NCBI RefSeq assembly: GCF_014534645.1
Contig: NZ_JACVQF010000190.1
Coordinates: 162,340 to 226,339 of the forward strand
Length of the DNA: 64,000 bases
Source: Streptomyces griseicoloratus
GTDB taxonomy: Bacteria; Actinomycetota; Actinomycetes; Streptomycetales; Streptomycetaceae
Reading direction: 5' to 3'
Made by a program: the position numbers and the translations under genes
Shown here: piece after piece, positions 50,426-59,183 of the stretch
How the letters are laid out: each line of letters starts with the position of its first letter
Position numbering within the stretch: position 1 is the stretch's first letter
Notes under the pieces: generated by a model
The model's input: only the letters and a program-made list of their open reading frames with translations
Database searches by the model: none
Told to the model about the DNA's origin: nothing

Positions 50426-52759
50426 TCAGTCGCGGAGCAGGTCCGGCACCCCGGCCGCATCCGGCTCGTCCCGCTCGCAGGAGACGACCGTCAGCTGCTG
50501 GGTGGCCCGGGTCAGCGCGACGTACAGCACACGCAGCCCGGCGGGCGACTCGTCGGCGATCTCGGCCGGCGAGACGACGACGGTCGCGTCGTACTCCAGT
50601 CCCTTCGCCTCCAGGCTGCCCAGCGCCACCACGCGGTCGCCGAGCCCGTCGAGCCAGCGCCGGGCCTCCTCGCGGCGGTTCATGGCGACGACGACGCCGA
50701 CCGTGCCGTCGACGAGGTCCAGCAGCCGGGCCGCCTCCGCGCGGGCGGCCTGGGCGAGGGAGTCCCGCGCGACCGTGAACCGCGGCTGCACGCCGGTGGA
50801 GCGGACCGCCGTCGGCGACGGCGAACCCGGCATGGCGAGGGCGAGCACCCGGGCCGCCAGCTCGGCGATCTCGGCCGGGTTGCGGTAGTTCACGGTGAGC
50901 TGGAAACGGCGCCTCGGACGGCTGCCGAGCGCCTCGTCGCGGGCCGCCGCCGCCTCGTCCGGGTCGGACCAGGAGGACTGGGCCGGGTCGCCGACGACCG
51001 TCCAGGTCGCGTGCCGGCCGCGGCGGCCGACCATCCGCCACTGCATCGGCGTGAGGTCCTGTGCCTCGTCGACGATGACGTGCGCGTACTCGGTGCGCTC
51101 CTGCGCCAGCCGCTCCGCCCGCTCCCGCTGGGTCTCCTCCCGCTGCGGCATCAGCTCCTCCAGCCCGGTGAGCTGGTCCAGCGGGTCGAGCTCGCGCTTC
51201 TTCCGGGGGCGGGCCGGGCTGCCGAGGACGGCCTGGAGCTCGTCCAGCAGCGCGATGTCGTGCACGGAGTGGCCCTCGCGCCGCAGCGAACGGGCCACCT
51301 TGCGGACCTCACCGGGGTTGAGGACCCGCCGGGCCCAGCGTCCCAGCCGCCGCTCGTCCGCCATGGCCGCGAGCACGGCCGCGGGGGTCAGCTCCGGCCA
51401 CCAGGCGTCGAGGAAGGCGGTGAAGGAGTCCTCGGAGGTGACGTCCTCGTCGAAGGAGGACCGCAGCTCGGCGGCCAGCTCCGGGTCGGTGTGCCGGGCG
51501 GCGGCCCCGGACTTCTCCCACAGGGCGTCCAGGAGCAGCTTGCGGGCGCGCGGACGCAGCAGGTTCACCGGCGCCGTGCCGCCGAGGGCGGCACGCCGGA
51601 TCTCCGCCAGCTCCTCGGCCTCCAGTTCGAGCCGGCGGCCGAAGGCGACGACCCGGAGCCGCTGCGGCGGATCGTTCAGCTCCAGCGCGCCCCGCGCGGC
51701 CTTGCGCAGCACCTTGAGCATGCGGGACGAGCCCTTGGCCCGGGCGGTGGACGGGGAGTCGTACAGCGTCGCCTCGGCGCCGTCGACCAGCGAGCCGATC
51801 GCGCGGATGGCGACCTGGCCCTCCTCGCCGAGGGAGGGCAGGACGCCCTCGGTGTACGCCACCAGCAGCGGGGTCGGGGAGACGATCAGGATGCCGCCCG
51901 CGTAGCGGCGCCGGTCCTGGTAGAGCAGGTACGCCGCCCGGTGCAGGGCGACGGCGGTCTTGCCGGTGCCGGGGCCGCCCTCGACGTACGTCACGGAGGC
52001 GGCGGGGGCGCGGATCACCAGGTCCTGCTCGGCCTGGATGGAGGCCACGATGTCCCGCATGGTGTGGGTACGGGCCTGGCCGAGGGCGGCCATCAGGGCG
52101 CCGTCGCCGATGACGGGCAGCTTCTCGCCGTCCAGGTACGCCGTGAGCTCGGGCCGCATCAGGTCGTCCTCGACGCCGAGGACCCGCCGGCCCTTGGAGC
52201 GGACGACCCGGCGGCGCACGACCCGGCCCGGCTCGACCGGGGTGGAGCGGTAGAAGGGCGCGGCGGCGGGCGCCCGCCAGTCGATGACCAGCGGGGCGTA
52301 GTCCTCGTCCAGGACGCCGATGCGGCCGATGTGCAGGGTCTCGGCGATGTCGGCGGTGTTGTCGGGCCGTACGGCGCCCTCGGCCGGCTCCACGGCGGTG
52401 TAGGCGCCGTCCGGGCCCTTCTTGCCGTCCTTGCCGAGGAGCAGGTCGATGCGGCCGAAGAGGAAGTCCTCGAACTCGTTGTTCAGGCGGTTGAGGTGGA
52501 CGCCCGCCCGGAAGACCTGCGCGTCGCGCTCGGCCAGGGCGCCGGGCGTGCCGACGTGGCCGCGCTGGGCCGCGTCGTGCATGAGGAACTCCGCCTCGTG
52601 GATCTTCTCCTCCAGGCGGCGGTACACCCGGTCCAGGTGTGCCTGTTCCACGCTGATCTCTCGGTCCCGTACGGAGTCGTGTACGGCGTCGGATACGGCA
52701 TCCGTAGCGGCGCTGTGAACCGAGTCGACCGCTGAATCCTGTTGAGCCTGTGCGGCCAC
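50426..52759 (-). CDS. helD: HelD-like superfamily 1 ATPase (RNA-polymerase recycling)
   Basis: A 777-residue UvrD/Rep-like protein. The N-terminal coiled region (residues 33-110, VEQAHLDRVYRRLEEKIHEAE) forms the arm that in HelD enters RNA polymerase. Walker A GGPGTGKTAV is at residues 261-270. Further helicase motifs are HVIVDEAQDLTPMQWRMV, VVGDPAQSSW, LTVNYRNPAEI and LEAKGLEYDATVVV near the end. HelD proteins release stalled RNA polymerase from DNA and can give rifamycin tolerance in some actinobacteria. GTG at 52759 follows GGGGG. It is transcribed alone, downstream of rsuA-sigU. Confidence 0.88.
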   Translation of the reverse strand: MAAQAQQDSAVDSVHSAATDAVSDAVHDSVRDREISVEQAHLDRVYRRLEEKIHEAEFLMHDAAQRGHVGTPGALAERDAQVFRAGVHLNRLNNEFEDFLFGRIDLLLGKDGKKGPDGAYTAVEPAEGAVRPDNTADIAETLHIGRIGVLDEDYAPLVIDWRAPAAAPFYRSTPVEPGRVVRRRVVRSKGRRVLGVEDDLMRPELTAYLDGEKLPVIGDGALMAALGQARTHTMRDIVASIQAEQDLVIRAPAASVTYVEGGPGTGKTAVALHRAAYLLYQDRRRYAGGILIVSPTPLLVAYTEGVLPSLGEEGQVAIRAIGSLVDGAEATLYDSPSTARAKGSSRMLKVLRKAARGALELNDPPQRLRVVAFGRRLELEAEELAEIRRAALGGTAPVNLLRPRARKLLLDALWEKSGAAARHTDPELAAELRSSFDEDVTSEDSFTAFLDAWWPELTPAAVLAAMADERRLGRWARRVLNPGEVRKVARSLRREGHSVHDIALLDELQAVLGSPARPRKKRELDPLDQLTGLEELMPQREETQRERAERLAQERTEYAHVIVDEAQDLTPMQWRMVGRRGRHATWTVVGDPAQSSWSDPDEAAAARDEALGSRPRRRFQLTVNYRNPAEIAELAARVLALAMPGSPSPTAVRSTGVQPRFTVARDSLAQAARAEAARLLDLVDGTVGVVVAMNRREEARRWLDGLGDRVVALGSLEAKGLEYDATVVVSPAEIADESPAGLRVLYVALTRATQQLTVVSCERDEPDAAGVPDLLRD

Positions 52760-52818
52760 CGGGCCCCCTTCTGACGTGCTGGGCAGCCGTCAACCGTACG
52801 CCAAGGGGGCCCGGGAGG

Positions 52819-53661
52819 CTACGCGTCCACCTCCACCAGACGCTTCCCGTCGAAGGTCATGACCTCGAAGTGGTCGATCTGGTTGGGCTCGAAGGCGGCG
52901 CCGCCGTGCACGTAGAGGGGTTCCTTCGCTCTGTCGGTGTCGGCGCCCGGGATGCCGTACCCCCAGTCGGGGACCGCCCAGGAGGTGACCGTCTCGCGCT
53001 CGCCGTTCTTGCCGACGGCGATCAGCGAGCACTTCTCGGGGCCCTTGACGTTCTTCAGCTCCAGGACCGCGTGGGTGCCCCAGGCCTTCTTCTCCAGGGC
53101 GACGGTGGCGCTGACCTTGGTGGCCGGGTCGGTGGCCGTGACCCGGTCGGGCATCGCGGCGAAGGCGGACGCGGCCGGGGCGGCCGGCTCCCGGGCCTCG
53201 GTGCTGCGGCCCCCGCCGTCGTCGCCGCCGGTCGTCGCCACCGCGGCGAACGGGCCGCCGATGATCAGGGCCGCCGCCGTGCCCACCAGGTAGAAGTTGC
53301 GCCGGCGTTTGCGGGCGCGACGCTCGGCGACCTCGTCGATGAGCTTCTCCGCCAGCCGCGGGCCGGGCTTCGCGGTCAGCGACTCGGCGACCTGCGGCGT
53401 GCCGGTGCCCGGCAGGTCCGCGAGCGCGGCCAGCATCGGCTCCATCCCGGCCAGCTCGTCGAGCTGCTGGGCGCACCACTCGCAGCCGGCGAGGTGCGCC
53501 TCGAAAGCGGTTGCTTCGGCGTCGTCGAGAATCCCGAGGGCGTAGGCGCCGACGGTCTCGTGCTCGTTCGGCACCGATGATCCCTGCATGGGCCCAGAAC
53601 TACCCGAATCACCCGCGCCGAATCCCTCGCCGAATCCCTGGAATCCCCCGTACCCGCTCAT
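52819..53661 (-). CDS. rsuA: Membrane anti-sigma factor for SigU (RsuA)
   Basis: A 280-residue RskA-like anti-sigma factor. After a Gly-rich start, NEHETVGAYALGILDD and AHLAGCEWCAQQLDEL give the ZAS zinc motif (His56, Cys60, Cys63) that clamps the sigma factor. One membrane helix (about residues 119-140) follows a basic stretch. An extracytoplasmic domain rich in Asp and Thr comes after it. The start overlaps the sigU stop (ATGA), so the two are co-translated. SigU and RsuA in S. coelicolor affect development and protein secretion; the names rest on synteny. Confidence 0.85.
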   Translation of the reverse strand: MSGYGGFQGFGEGFGAGDSGSSGPMQGSSVPNEHETVGAYALGILDDAEATAFEAHLAGCEWCAQQLDELAGMEPMLAALADLPGTGTPQVAESLTAKPGPRLAEKLIDEVAERRARKRRRNFYLVGTAAALIIGGPFAAVATTGGDDGGGRSTEAREPAAPAASAFAAMPDRVTATDPATKVSATVALEKKAWGTHAVLELKNVKGPEKCSLIAVGKNGERETVTSWAVPDWGYGIPGADTDRAKEPLYVHGGAAFEPNQIDHFEVMTFDGKRLVEVDA

Positions 53662-54233
53662 GCCGTCACCCCCCGCTCCTCCAGTGCCAGCTTCATCGAA
53701 CGCAGGGCGTAGAACACCCGCGAGCGGACGGTGCCGCTCGGTATGCCCAGGGTCTGGGCGGCCTCATTGACGGTACGCCCTTTGAAGTACGTCTCGACGA
53801 GCACCTCCCGGTGGGCCGGGGTCAGGTCGTCGAGCGCGTCCGACAGCGTCATCAGCCACAGCGCCTTGTCGATCTCGTCCTCCGCGGGGATGACCTCCAG
53901 CGGCGACGGATCGACCTCCTGCGGCCGGGCCTGCCGGCTGCGGTGGCCGTCGATGACGATGCGCCGGGCGACCGTCACCAGCCAGGGGCGTACCGATCCG
54001 GTCGCACGGTTGAGCTGACCGGCGTTCTTCCAGGCACGGATGAGCGTCTCCTGGACGACGTCCTCGGCGCGCTGCCGGTCCCCCGCGACCAGCCTCAGCA
54101 CGTACGCCAGCAGAGGCCCGGCGTGCTCGCGGTACAGGGCACGCATCAGGTCCTCGTCGGGCTCCGGGGACTGGGACATGCGATGCCGGGCCCTCGCTCC
54201 ACGTTCACTGGCCACGACGGGATCCTTGCGCAC
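53658..54233 (-). CDS. sigU: ECF sigma factor (SigU)
   Basis: A 191-residue extracytoplasmic-function sigma factor. Region 2 shows LMRALYREHAGPLLAYVLRLV, DVVQETLIRAW and RPWLVTVARRIVIDGHRS. Region 4 shows LTPAHREVLVETYFKGRTVNEAAQTLGIPSGTVRSRVFYALR. GTG at 54233 follows GGAGGTGGGC; an internal ATG at 54179 (MSQSPEP) is an alternative. The anti-sigma gene rsuA overlaps the stop. No promoter resembling an ECF autoregulated site was identified in 54234-54356. Confidence 0.87.
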   Translation of the reverse strand: MRKDPVVASERGARARHRMSQSPEPDEDLMRALYREHAGPLLAYVLRLVAGDRQRAEDVVQETLIRAWKNAGQLNRATGSVRPWLVTVARRIVIDGHRSRQARPQEVDPSPLEVIPAEDEIDKALWLMTLSDALDDLTPAHREVLVETYFKGRTVNEAAQTLGIPSGTVRSRVFYALRSMKLALEERGVTA

Positions 54234-54356
54234 GCCCACCTCCGATGTCCGGGGGTTCCCCCAGTCGGTCGCTCGCCCATCCGGTACGGATGCGGGGCGC
54301 GGGGCGTTCAAAGGGAGGGAACAGTTTTCTCGGGGCGCCGGCCGCGCCCCGGCGTC

Positions 54357-54953
54357 TCAGGCGCGGGCCAGTGCGGCGGCGCGGCGGCGGTGGCGGGCGA
54401 CGCGCTCGCGGTTTCCGCAGACCTCGCTGGAGCACCAGCGCCTGCGGCGGCCCCGGGACGTGTCCACGTACACGATCGGGCAGTTGTCGCCCTCGCACTG
54501 CCGCAGACTCGCCCTGGCCTCGGGGTCGGTGAGCAGGTCCACGGCGTCCCGGGCGACCGCGCCGAGCAGTTCCGCGCACTGCGGCGGCCCGGTCAGCTCC
54601 CGCACCAGCGCGCCGTCCTCGCCGCGCACCGCGCGGGGCGCCGGGGGCGCGCCGCGGGCCAGTTCGTTGACGCGGGCGAGCGCGCGGTCGTACGACGGGA
54701 CGCCGGGCACCGGCCGCCCGCGCACCAACCGGGCGGTCTGGCAGCGCAGTTCGCGGAAGCCGGTCAGCCAGGAGACGTCGGCGTGGGTGAGGGCGGTGCC
54801 GGGCGGGACGAGCCCGGAGCCGGTGATCCAGGCGCGCAGCACCTCGACGGATCCGAGCCGTTCCACGGGGTGGGTGGTGGCGAGGAGGTCCAGACAGACC
54901 CGTCCGGTGTCGAACCGCAGCTCGTACGGGGCTGTGGCCGTGCCCAGTGCCAT
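54357..54953 (-). CDS. CGNR zinc-finger protein (ABATE/DUF1470 type)
   Basis: A 198-residue protein. The N-terminal stress-related domain includes LRFDTGRVCLDLLATTHPVERL. The C-terminal CGNR finger reads CEGDNCPIVYVDTSRGRRRRWCSSEVCGNRERVARHRRR in pattern, with Cys-x4-Cys and Cys-x4-CGNR. It is a probable DNA-binding regulator of unknown target. ATG at 54953 is unaided by a strong ribosome-binding site. It lies upstream of sigU-rsuA in the same orientation with about 120 bases between. Confidence 0.88.
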   Translation of the reverse strand: MALGTATAPYELRFDTGRVCLDLLATTHPVERLGSVEVLRAWITGSGLVPPGTALTHADVSWLTGFRELRCQTARLVRGRPVPGVPSYDRALARVNELARGAPPAPRAVRGEDGALVRELTGPPQCAELLGAVARDAVDLLTDPEARASLRQCEGDNCPIVYVDTSRGRRRRWCSSEVCGNRERVARHRRRAAALARA

Positions 54954-55113
54954 GTGCCTGTCACCGCCTAGGGGTTGCCCGGTGGGGCGGGCCGGGAGGA
55001 GAGCAGGTGGAGCACCTCCGCGGCACTCACGGAACGCCGCGGAAGAACTCCCTCTACAGTGCCTGCCCGCTTGCGCCCCCGTAACCCCTCGTACCGGGCC
55101 CGCACTTGGAAGA
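54954..55113. other. Non-repeat flank between the CGNR gene and the minisatellite
   Basis: About 160 bases in which I see neither a gene nor a convincing promoter. Frames stay open only because of high GC content. Confidence 0.4.
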
Positions 55114-55541
55114 AGGCCCGGCGGCGCACCCGGCTGTCCCAGCGGTCCGCCCGGAGGTCCCGGCAGTGCGCCAGGCGGCCCCGGCGATCCGCCCGGCGGT
55201 CCCGGCGGCGCGCTCGGAGGTCCCGGCGATCTGCCAAGCGGCCCCGGCGGCGCGCCAGGCTGCCTCAGCGGTGCGCCCGGCGGTCCCGGCGATCCGCCCG
55301 GCGGTCCCGGCAGTGCGCCTGGAGGTCCCGGCGGCGCGCCCGGCGGTCCCAGCGGTCCGCCCGGAGGTCCCGGCGGCGCGCTCGGAGGTCCCGGCGATCC
55401 GCCAAGCGGCCCCGGCGGCGCGCCAGGCTGCCTCAGCAGTCCGCCCGAAGGTCCCGGCGATCCGCTCGGAGGTCCCGGCGATCCGCCAAGCGGCCCCGGC
55501 GACGCGCCCGGCGGTCACGGTGGTGCGGTCGGCGGTCACGC
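55114..55541. repeat. 21-bp tandem repeat array (minisatellite) abutting nnaR
   Basis: About 20 imperfect copies of a 21-bp unit of the form GGTCCCGGCGATCCGCCCGGC. Because the period is a multiple of three, every frame remains open and gives 7-residue repeats (for example RPAVPAI or GGPGDPP), but none has a start with a ribosome-binding site. A larger segment of about 67 bases near 55204-55270 recurs at 55372-55438, exactly 168 bp (8 units) away, so units duplicated in blocks. The array runs up to the nnaR stop at 55536. Confidence 0.82.
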
Positions 55542-56687
55542 GTCTGCGTACTTGCTGTCCGCCGCCGGGTCCAGGGCCAGGCGGTAGCCGCGCTTGACCA
55601 CCGTCTGGATCAGCTTCGGCGTGCCCAGGGCGGTGCGCAGCCGGGCCATCGCCGTCTCCACGGCGTGCTCGTCGCGCCCGGCCCCCGGCAGCGCTCGCAG
55701 CAGCTCGGCGCGGGGGACGACCCAGCCCGGCCGCCGGGCCAGCGTCCGCAGCAGGGACATCCCGGCGGGCGGCACCGGCTTGAGCTCGCCGTCCACCAGC
55801 ACCGCGTGCCCGCGGATCTCCACCCGGTGCCCGGCGAGCGGCAGCGACCGCGCGCGGGCCGGAAGCTCCTGACACAGCAGCTGGACGAGCGGCCCGAGCC
55901 GGAACCGCTCGGGCTGGACCGTGTCGACGCCGTGCGCCTGGAGCGGCACCGCGGTGACCGGGCCGACGCAGGCCGGCAGCACGTCGTGGCCGAGCGCGTC
56001 GAGCAGCGCGGGCAGCAGGCCCCGCTCCTCGGCGCGGTTGAGGAGAGAGGCCGCGGCGGGCGCGCTGGTGAACGTGACGGCGTCCACGCCGCGCGCGACG
56101 GTGGCGTCCAGCAGCCGGTCGACGGGGCCGATGTCCTCCGGCGGCAGCCACCGGTACACGGGGACCCCGACGACCTCGGCCCCGCCCGCCCGCAGCGCCT
56201 CCACGAAGCCCGGCAGCGGCTCCCCGTGCAGCTGTAGGGCGATCCTGCGGCCCTCGACGCCCTGCTCCAGGAGCCGGTCCAGTACCTCGGCCATGGACTC
56301 CGACGACGGCGACCACCGCTCGGTCAGCCCCGCGGCCCGGACCGCGCCCTTGACCTTGGGCCCGCGCGCCAGCAGCTCCACCCCGGCCAGCCGCTCCAGC
56401 AGCGCCTCGCCCAGCCCCCACCCCTCGGCGGCCTCGACCCAGCCCCGGAAGCCGATGGCGGTGGTGGCCACGACGACGTCCGGCGCCTGGTCGATCAGCT
56501 GCTTGGTCGCCGCCAGCAGTTCGCCGTCGTCGGCGAGCGGCACGATCCGCAGCGCCGGGGCGTGCAGGACGGCGGCGCCGCGCCGCTGGAGCAGCGCGCC
56601 GAGCTCGTCGGCGCGGCGTGCGGCGGTCACGCCCACGGTGAATCCGGCGAGGGGCCCGTGTTCCGGTGGCTGTCGTTCGTCGTCCAT
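55536..56687 (-). CDS. nnaR: HemD-like/winged-helix regulator NnaR
   Basis: A 383-residue fusion. Residues 14-260 follow uroporphyrinogen-III synthase (GFTVGVTAARRADELGALLQRRGAAV, VTFTSAPAAASLLNRAEERG). Residues 280-373 form an OmpR-type winged helix (GMSLLRTLARRPGWVVPRAELLRALPGAGRDEHAVETAMARLRTALG in pattern). In S. coelicolor NnaR, such a fusion encoded beside narK, activates nitrate/nitrite assimilation with GlnR. Whether the HemD half still makes uroporphyrinogen is doubtful. ATG at 56687 follows GGACGAGAG. The 95-bp gap to narK holds GTAAC- and GTGAC-type GlnR-like half-sites, not in a convincing full box. The minisatellite follows its stop. Confidence 0.87.
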   Translation of the reverse strand: MDDERQPPEHGPLAGFTVGVTAARRADELGALLQRRGAAVLHAPALRIVPLADDGELLAATKQLIDQAPDVVVATTAIGFRGWVEAAEGWGLGEALLERLAGVELLARGPKVKGAVRAAGLTERWSPSSESMAEVLDRLLEQGVEGRRIALQLHGEPLPGFVEALRAGGAEVVGVPVYRWLPPEDIGPVDRLLDATVARGVDAVTFTSAPAAASLLNRAEERGLLPALLDALGHDVLPACVGPVTAVPLQAHGVDTVQPERFRLGPLVQLLCQELPARARSLPLAGHRVEIRGHAVLVDGELKPVPPAGMSLLRTLARRPGWVVPRAELLRALPGAGRDEHAVETAMARLRTALGTPKLIQTVVKRGYRLALDPAADSKYADA

Positions 56688-56782
56688 GGCTCTCGTCCCG
56701 CTCGGCTGTGTCCCGTGTCTGCCGAGGAGCCTGTCAACGGTGCGTGACAGGCTCGGTTCGGCTTCATGTCACCAGTGTTACG

Positions 56783-58141
56783 TCACACCTCGGCGTAGCT
56801 GGGCTCGGGCTTCTTCTCCGTGTCGGCCTGCGCGCGGGAGGCCGGTGCGGCCGGGCGGCGAAGGTATACCGCCCAGGTGACCGCGAAGCAGACGGCGTAG
56901 AAGGCGAGGAAGGCGACGAAGGCGCCGGTGCCCGAGCCGACGGAGAGGAAGGACTGCCGGAAGGCGAGGTTGATGGCGACGCCGCCCAGCGCGCCGACCG
57001 CGCCGATCAGCCCCATGGAGGCGCCGGAGAGCCGCCTCCCGTACGCCACGGCGTCCTCTCCCGTCAGCCCCTGGGCGAGCGCCTTGTTCTGGAAGATGCC
57101 GGGGATCATCTTGAACGTCGAACCGTTGCCGAGCCCGCTGAGCACGAACAGCACGACGAACACGGCGACGAACAGCGCGAGCGACTTCGCCATGCTGGCC
57201 GCGACGAGCACGGCGGTGGCGGCGGCCATGGCGACGAAGTTCCACAGCGTGATCCGCGCGCCGCCGTACCGGTCGGCGAGCCTGCCGCCCAGCGGGCGGA
57301 TCAGCGAGCCGAGCAGCGGACCGATGAAGGTGACGTACGCCGCCTGCAGCGGGGTCCGCCCGAACTGGGTCTGCAGCACCTGCCCGAAGGCGAAGCTGTA
57401 GCCGATGAACGAGCCGAAGGTGCCGATGTAGAGCAGGGACATGATCCAGGTGTGGGCGTCCCTGGCGGCGTCCTTGGCGGCCCCGGTGTCGTTCTTCACG
57501 GAGGCGAGGTTGTCCATGAAGCGGGCGGCGAGGACGGCGGCGACGAGGATGAGCGGGATGTAGATGCCGAGCAGCACCCGCGGCCCGCCGCTCGCCCCGA
57601 TGATCGCGAGCGCGGCGAGCTGGATGACCGGTACGCCGATGTTGCCGCCGCCCGCGTTGAGTCCGAGCGCCCAGCCCTTCTTCCGCAGCGGGAAGAAGGC
57701 GTTGATGTTGGTCATGGAGGAGGCGAAGTTGCCGCCGCCGATGCCGGCCAGCAGGCCGACGAGGAGGAAGGTCGAGAAGGACGTCCCCGGCTCCATCACG
57801 ACGAACGCGGCGACGGACGGGACGAGCAGCAGCCCGGCGGAGACGATCGTCCAGTTCCGCCCGCCGAAGATCGCGACCGCGAAGGTGTAGGGCACCCGCA
57901 CGACGGCCCCGACGAGGGTCACCACGGAGGTCAGCAGGAACTTGTCGGCCGGCGTCAGCCCGTACTCCGGGCCCATGAACAGCACCAGCACCGACCACAT
58001 CGTCCAGACCGAGAACCCGATGTGCTCGGAGAGGACGGAGAAGAACAGGTTGCGCCGGGCGACCCGTTCCCCCGTCTCCTTCCAGAAGGTCTCGTCCTCC
58101 GGATCCCAGTGCTGGATCCAGCGGCCGCCAGGGACTGTCAT
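56783..58141 (-). CDS. narK: Nitrate/nitrite transporter NarK (MFS)
   Basis: A 452-residue MFS protein with 12 helices. The nitrate-family signature GGGNFASSMTNINAFFPLRKKGWALGLNAGGGNIG is clear, with a second GGGxG-type helix. It exchanges nitrate and nitrite or imports nitrate. ATG at 58141 follows GGAGG. It lies directly upstream of nnaR in the same orientation, matching the S. coelicolor arrangement. GlnR/NnaR control is expected. Confidence 0.93.
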   Translation of the reverse strand: MTVPGGRWIQHWDPEDETFWKETGERVARRNLFFSVLSEHIGFSVWTMWSVLVLFMGPEYGLTPADKFLLTSVVTLVGAVVRVPYTFAVAIFGGRNWTIVSAGLLLVPSVAAFVVMEPGTSFSTFLLVGLLAGIGGGNFASSMTNINAFFPLRKKGWALGLNAGGGNIGVPVIQLAALAIIGASGGPRVLLGIYIPLILVAAVLAARFMDNLASVKNDTGAAKDAARDAHTWIMSLLYIGTFGSFIGYSFAFGQVLQTQFGRTPLQAAYVTFIGPLLGSLIRPLGGRLADRYGGARITLWNFVAMAAATAVLVAASMAKSLALFVAVFVVLFVLSGLGNGSTFKMIPGIFQNKALAQGLTGEDAVAYGRRLSGASMGLIGAVGALGGVAINLAFRQSFLSVGSGTGAFVAFLAFYAVCFAVTWAVYLRRPAAPASRAQADTEKKPEPSYAEV

Positions 58142-58267
58142 GACGCCTCCACGGTGCTCCGGGGCTCGGATGCACCGAAAGTAGGCAGGCCGCGTTTCGG
58201 TTCTGTTGGGCTGTGGGTGACCGCCAGGGAACGTTGCTCTCACCCGGCGGGGAGCCGGGGTGAGAGG

Positions 58268-59107
58268 TCAGCCCTGCGGGGGCTGAGGCTGCCAGTGGGG
58301 GTTCTGCTGGGGCTGCTGCGGCTGCGGGGGGTACGGCGGGTAGGGCTGCTGGGCGTAGGGGCCGGGGGCGTACGGACCGGGGGCTGGGGCGGGGTGGCCG
58401 TACCCGGCGGGAGCGCCGGGCGCACCCGGGACCGGCGCCGGAGCCGGATACCCGTACGGCGATCCGGTCACCGGGCCGCCTCCCCCCGCGAACGGATTCC
58501 CGTGCCCGGCCGGCTGCGCCCCGGGCGCCAGATACCGCACGCGCCCCGTCTCGTCGGCCACCGGCAGGTACCCGGCGGCCTGCAGCCGCACCGCGAACCT
58601 GGCGTTGCGCCTGCGGGTGACGGCGAACCCGATCCCGAAGACCGCCATGAGCACCAGCCAGACGATCGCCGCCATGACGAAATCATCGTCCCGCCCACCC
58701 GCGCGGTAGGCGAGGACCACGCACCCCACCGTGACGCCGAGCGCCCCGTACCCCATCCGCTTCTCGGCGTTCTTGCCGGTGAGGTCGAAGTTGATGCGGG
58801 CCTTGAGGAGTTCGAAGGCATCCGGCACGAGCGGCGGCAGCGAGACGCCGTCGCCGGCGTTGGGGTACTGCGCCCAGTTCTGCGCGGCGCGGGCGCGTGC
58901 CTGCGGGCTGGGGTCGGGCACGATCAGCATCGTGAGCGAGCCGTTGGTCCCGCCGCCCTGCCGGACGTCGGCGTACTCGTACCCGAACTGCTGGGCGACG
59001 AAGGCGAGCCGGGCCAGCTTCTTCACGGACGCCATCGGACTGGTCAGCTCGACCGGCTCCCCGCTCGCCATCAGCCGCAGCATCTTCCGCACCTGCCGCT
59101 TGCTCAT
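58268..59107 (-). CDS. Membrane protein with Pro/Gln/Tyr-rich C-terminus, unknown function
   Basis: A 279-residue protein. The first part (MSKRQVRKMLRLMASGEPVELTSPMASVKKLARLAFVAQQFGYEYADVRQ) is soluble with a conserved-looking TLMIVPDPSPQARARAAQNWAQYP. Two helices follow (GYGALGVTVGCVVLAYR and DDFVMAAIVWLVLMAVFGIGF). A tail of about 80 residues is very rich in Pro, Gly, Tyr and Gln (PYAPGPYAQQPYPPYPPQPQ). I recognise no family. ATG at 59107 follows GGAGC/GGTGGGG. Confidence 0.7.
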   Translation of the reverse strand: MSKRQVRKMLRLMASGEPVELTSPMASVKKLARLAFVAQQFGYEYADVRQGGGTNGSLTMLIVPDPSPQARARAAQNWAQYPNAGDGVSLPPLVPDAFELLKARINFDLTGKNAEKRMGYGALGVTVGCVVLAYRAGGRDDDFVMAAIVWLVLMAVFGIGFAVTRRRNARFAVRLQAAGYLPVADETGRVRYLAPGAQPAGHGNPFAGGGGPVTGSPYGYPAPAPVPGAPGAPAGYGHPAPAPGPYAPGPYAQQPYPPYPPQPQQPQQNPHWQPQPPQG

Positions 59108-59183
59108 CCCCACCTGCTCCCAGCGGTTGACCTGTTCACGCACGCAACCGGGGCAGTCTCGCACAGGGGTGCGAGTCAGGCGG

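Noticed and set aside
54040-55587. Long open frame encoding a collagen-like Gly-Pro-rich protein over the minisatellite
   Set aside because: The repeat period of 21 bp keeps all frames open, there is no start with a ribosome-binding site, and the frame runs antisense through sigU and the CGNR gene.
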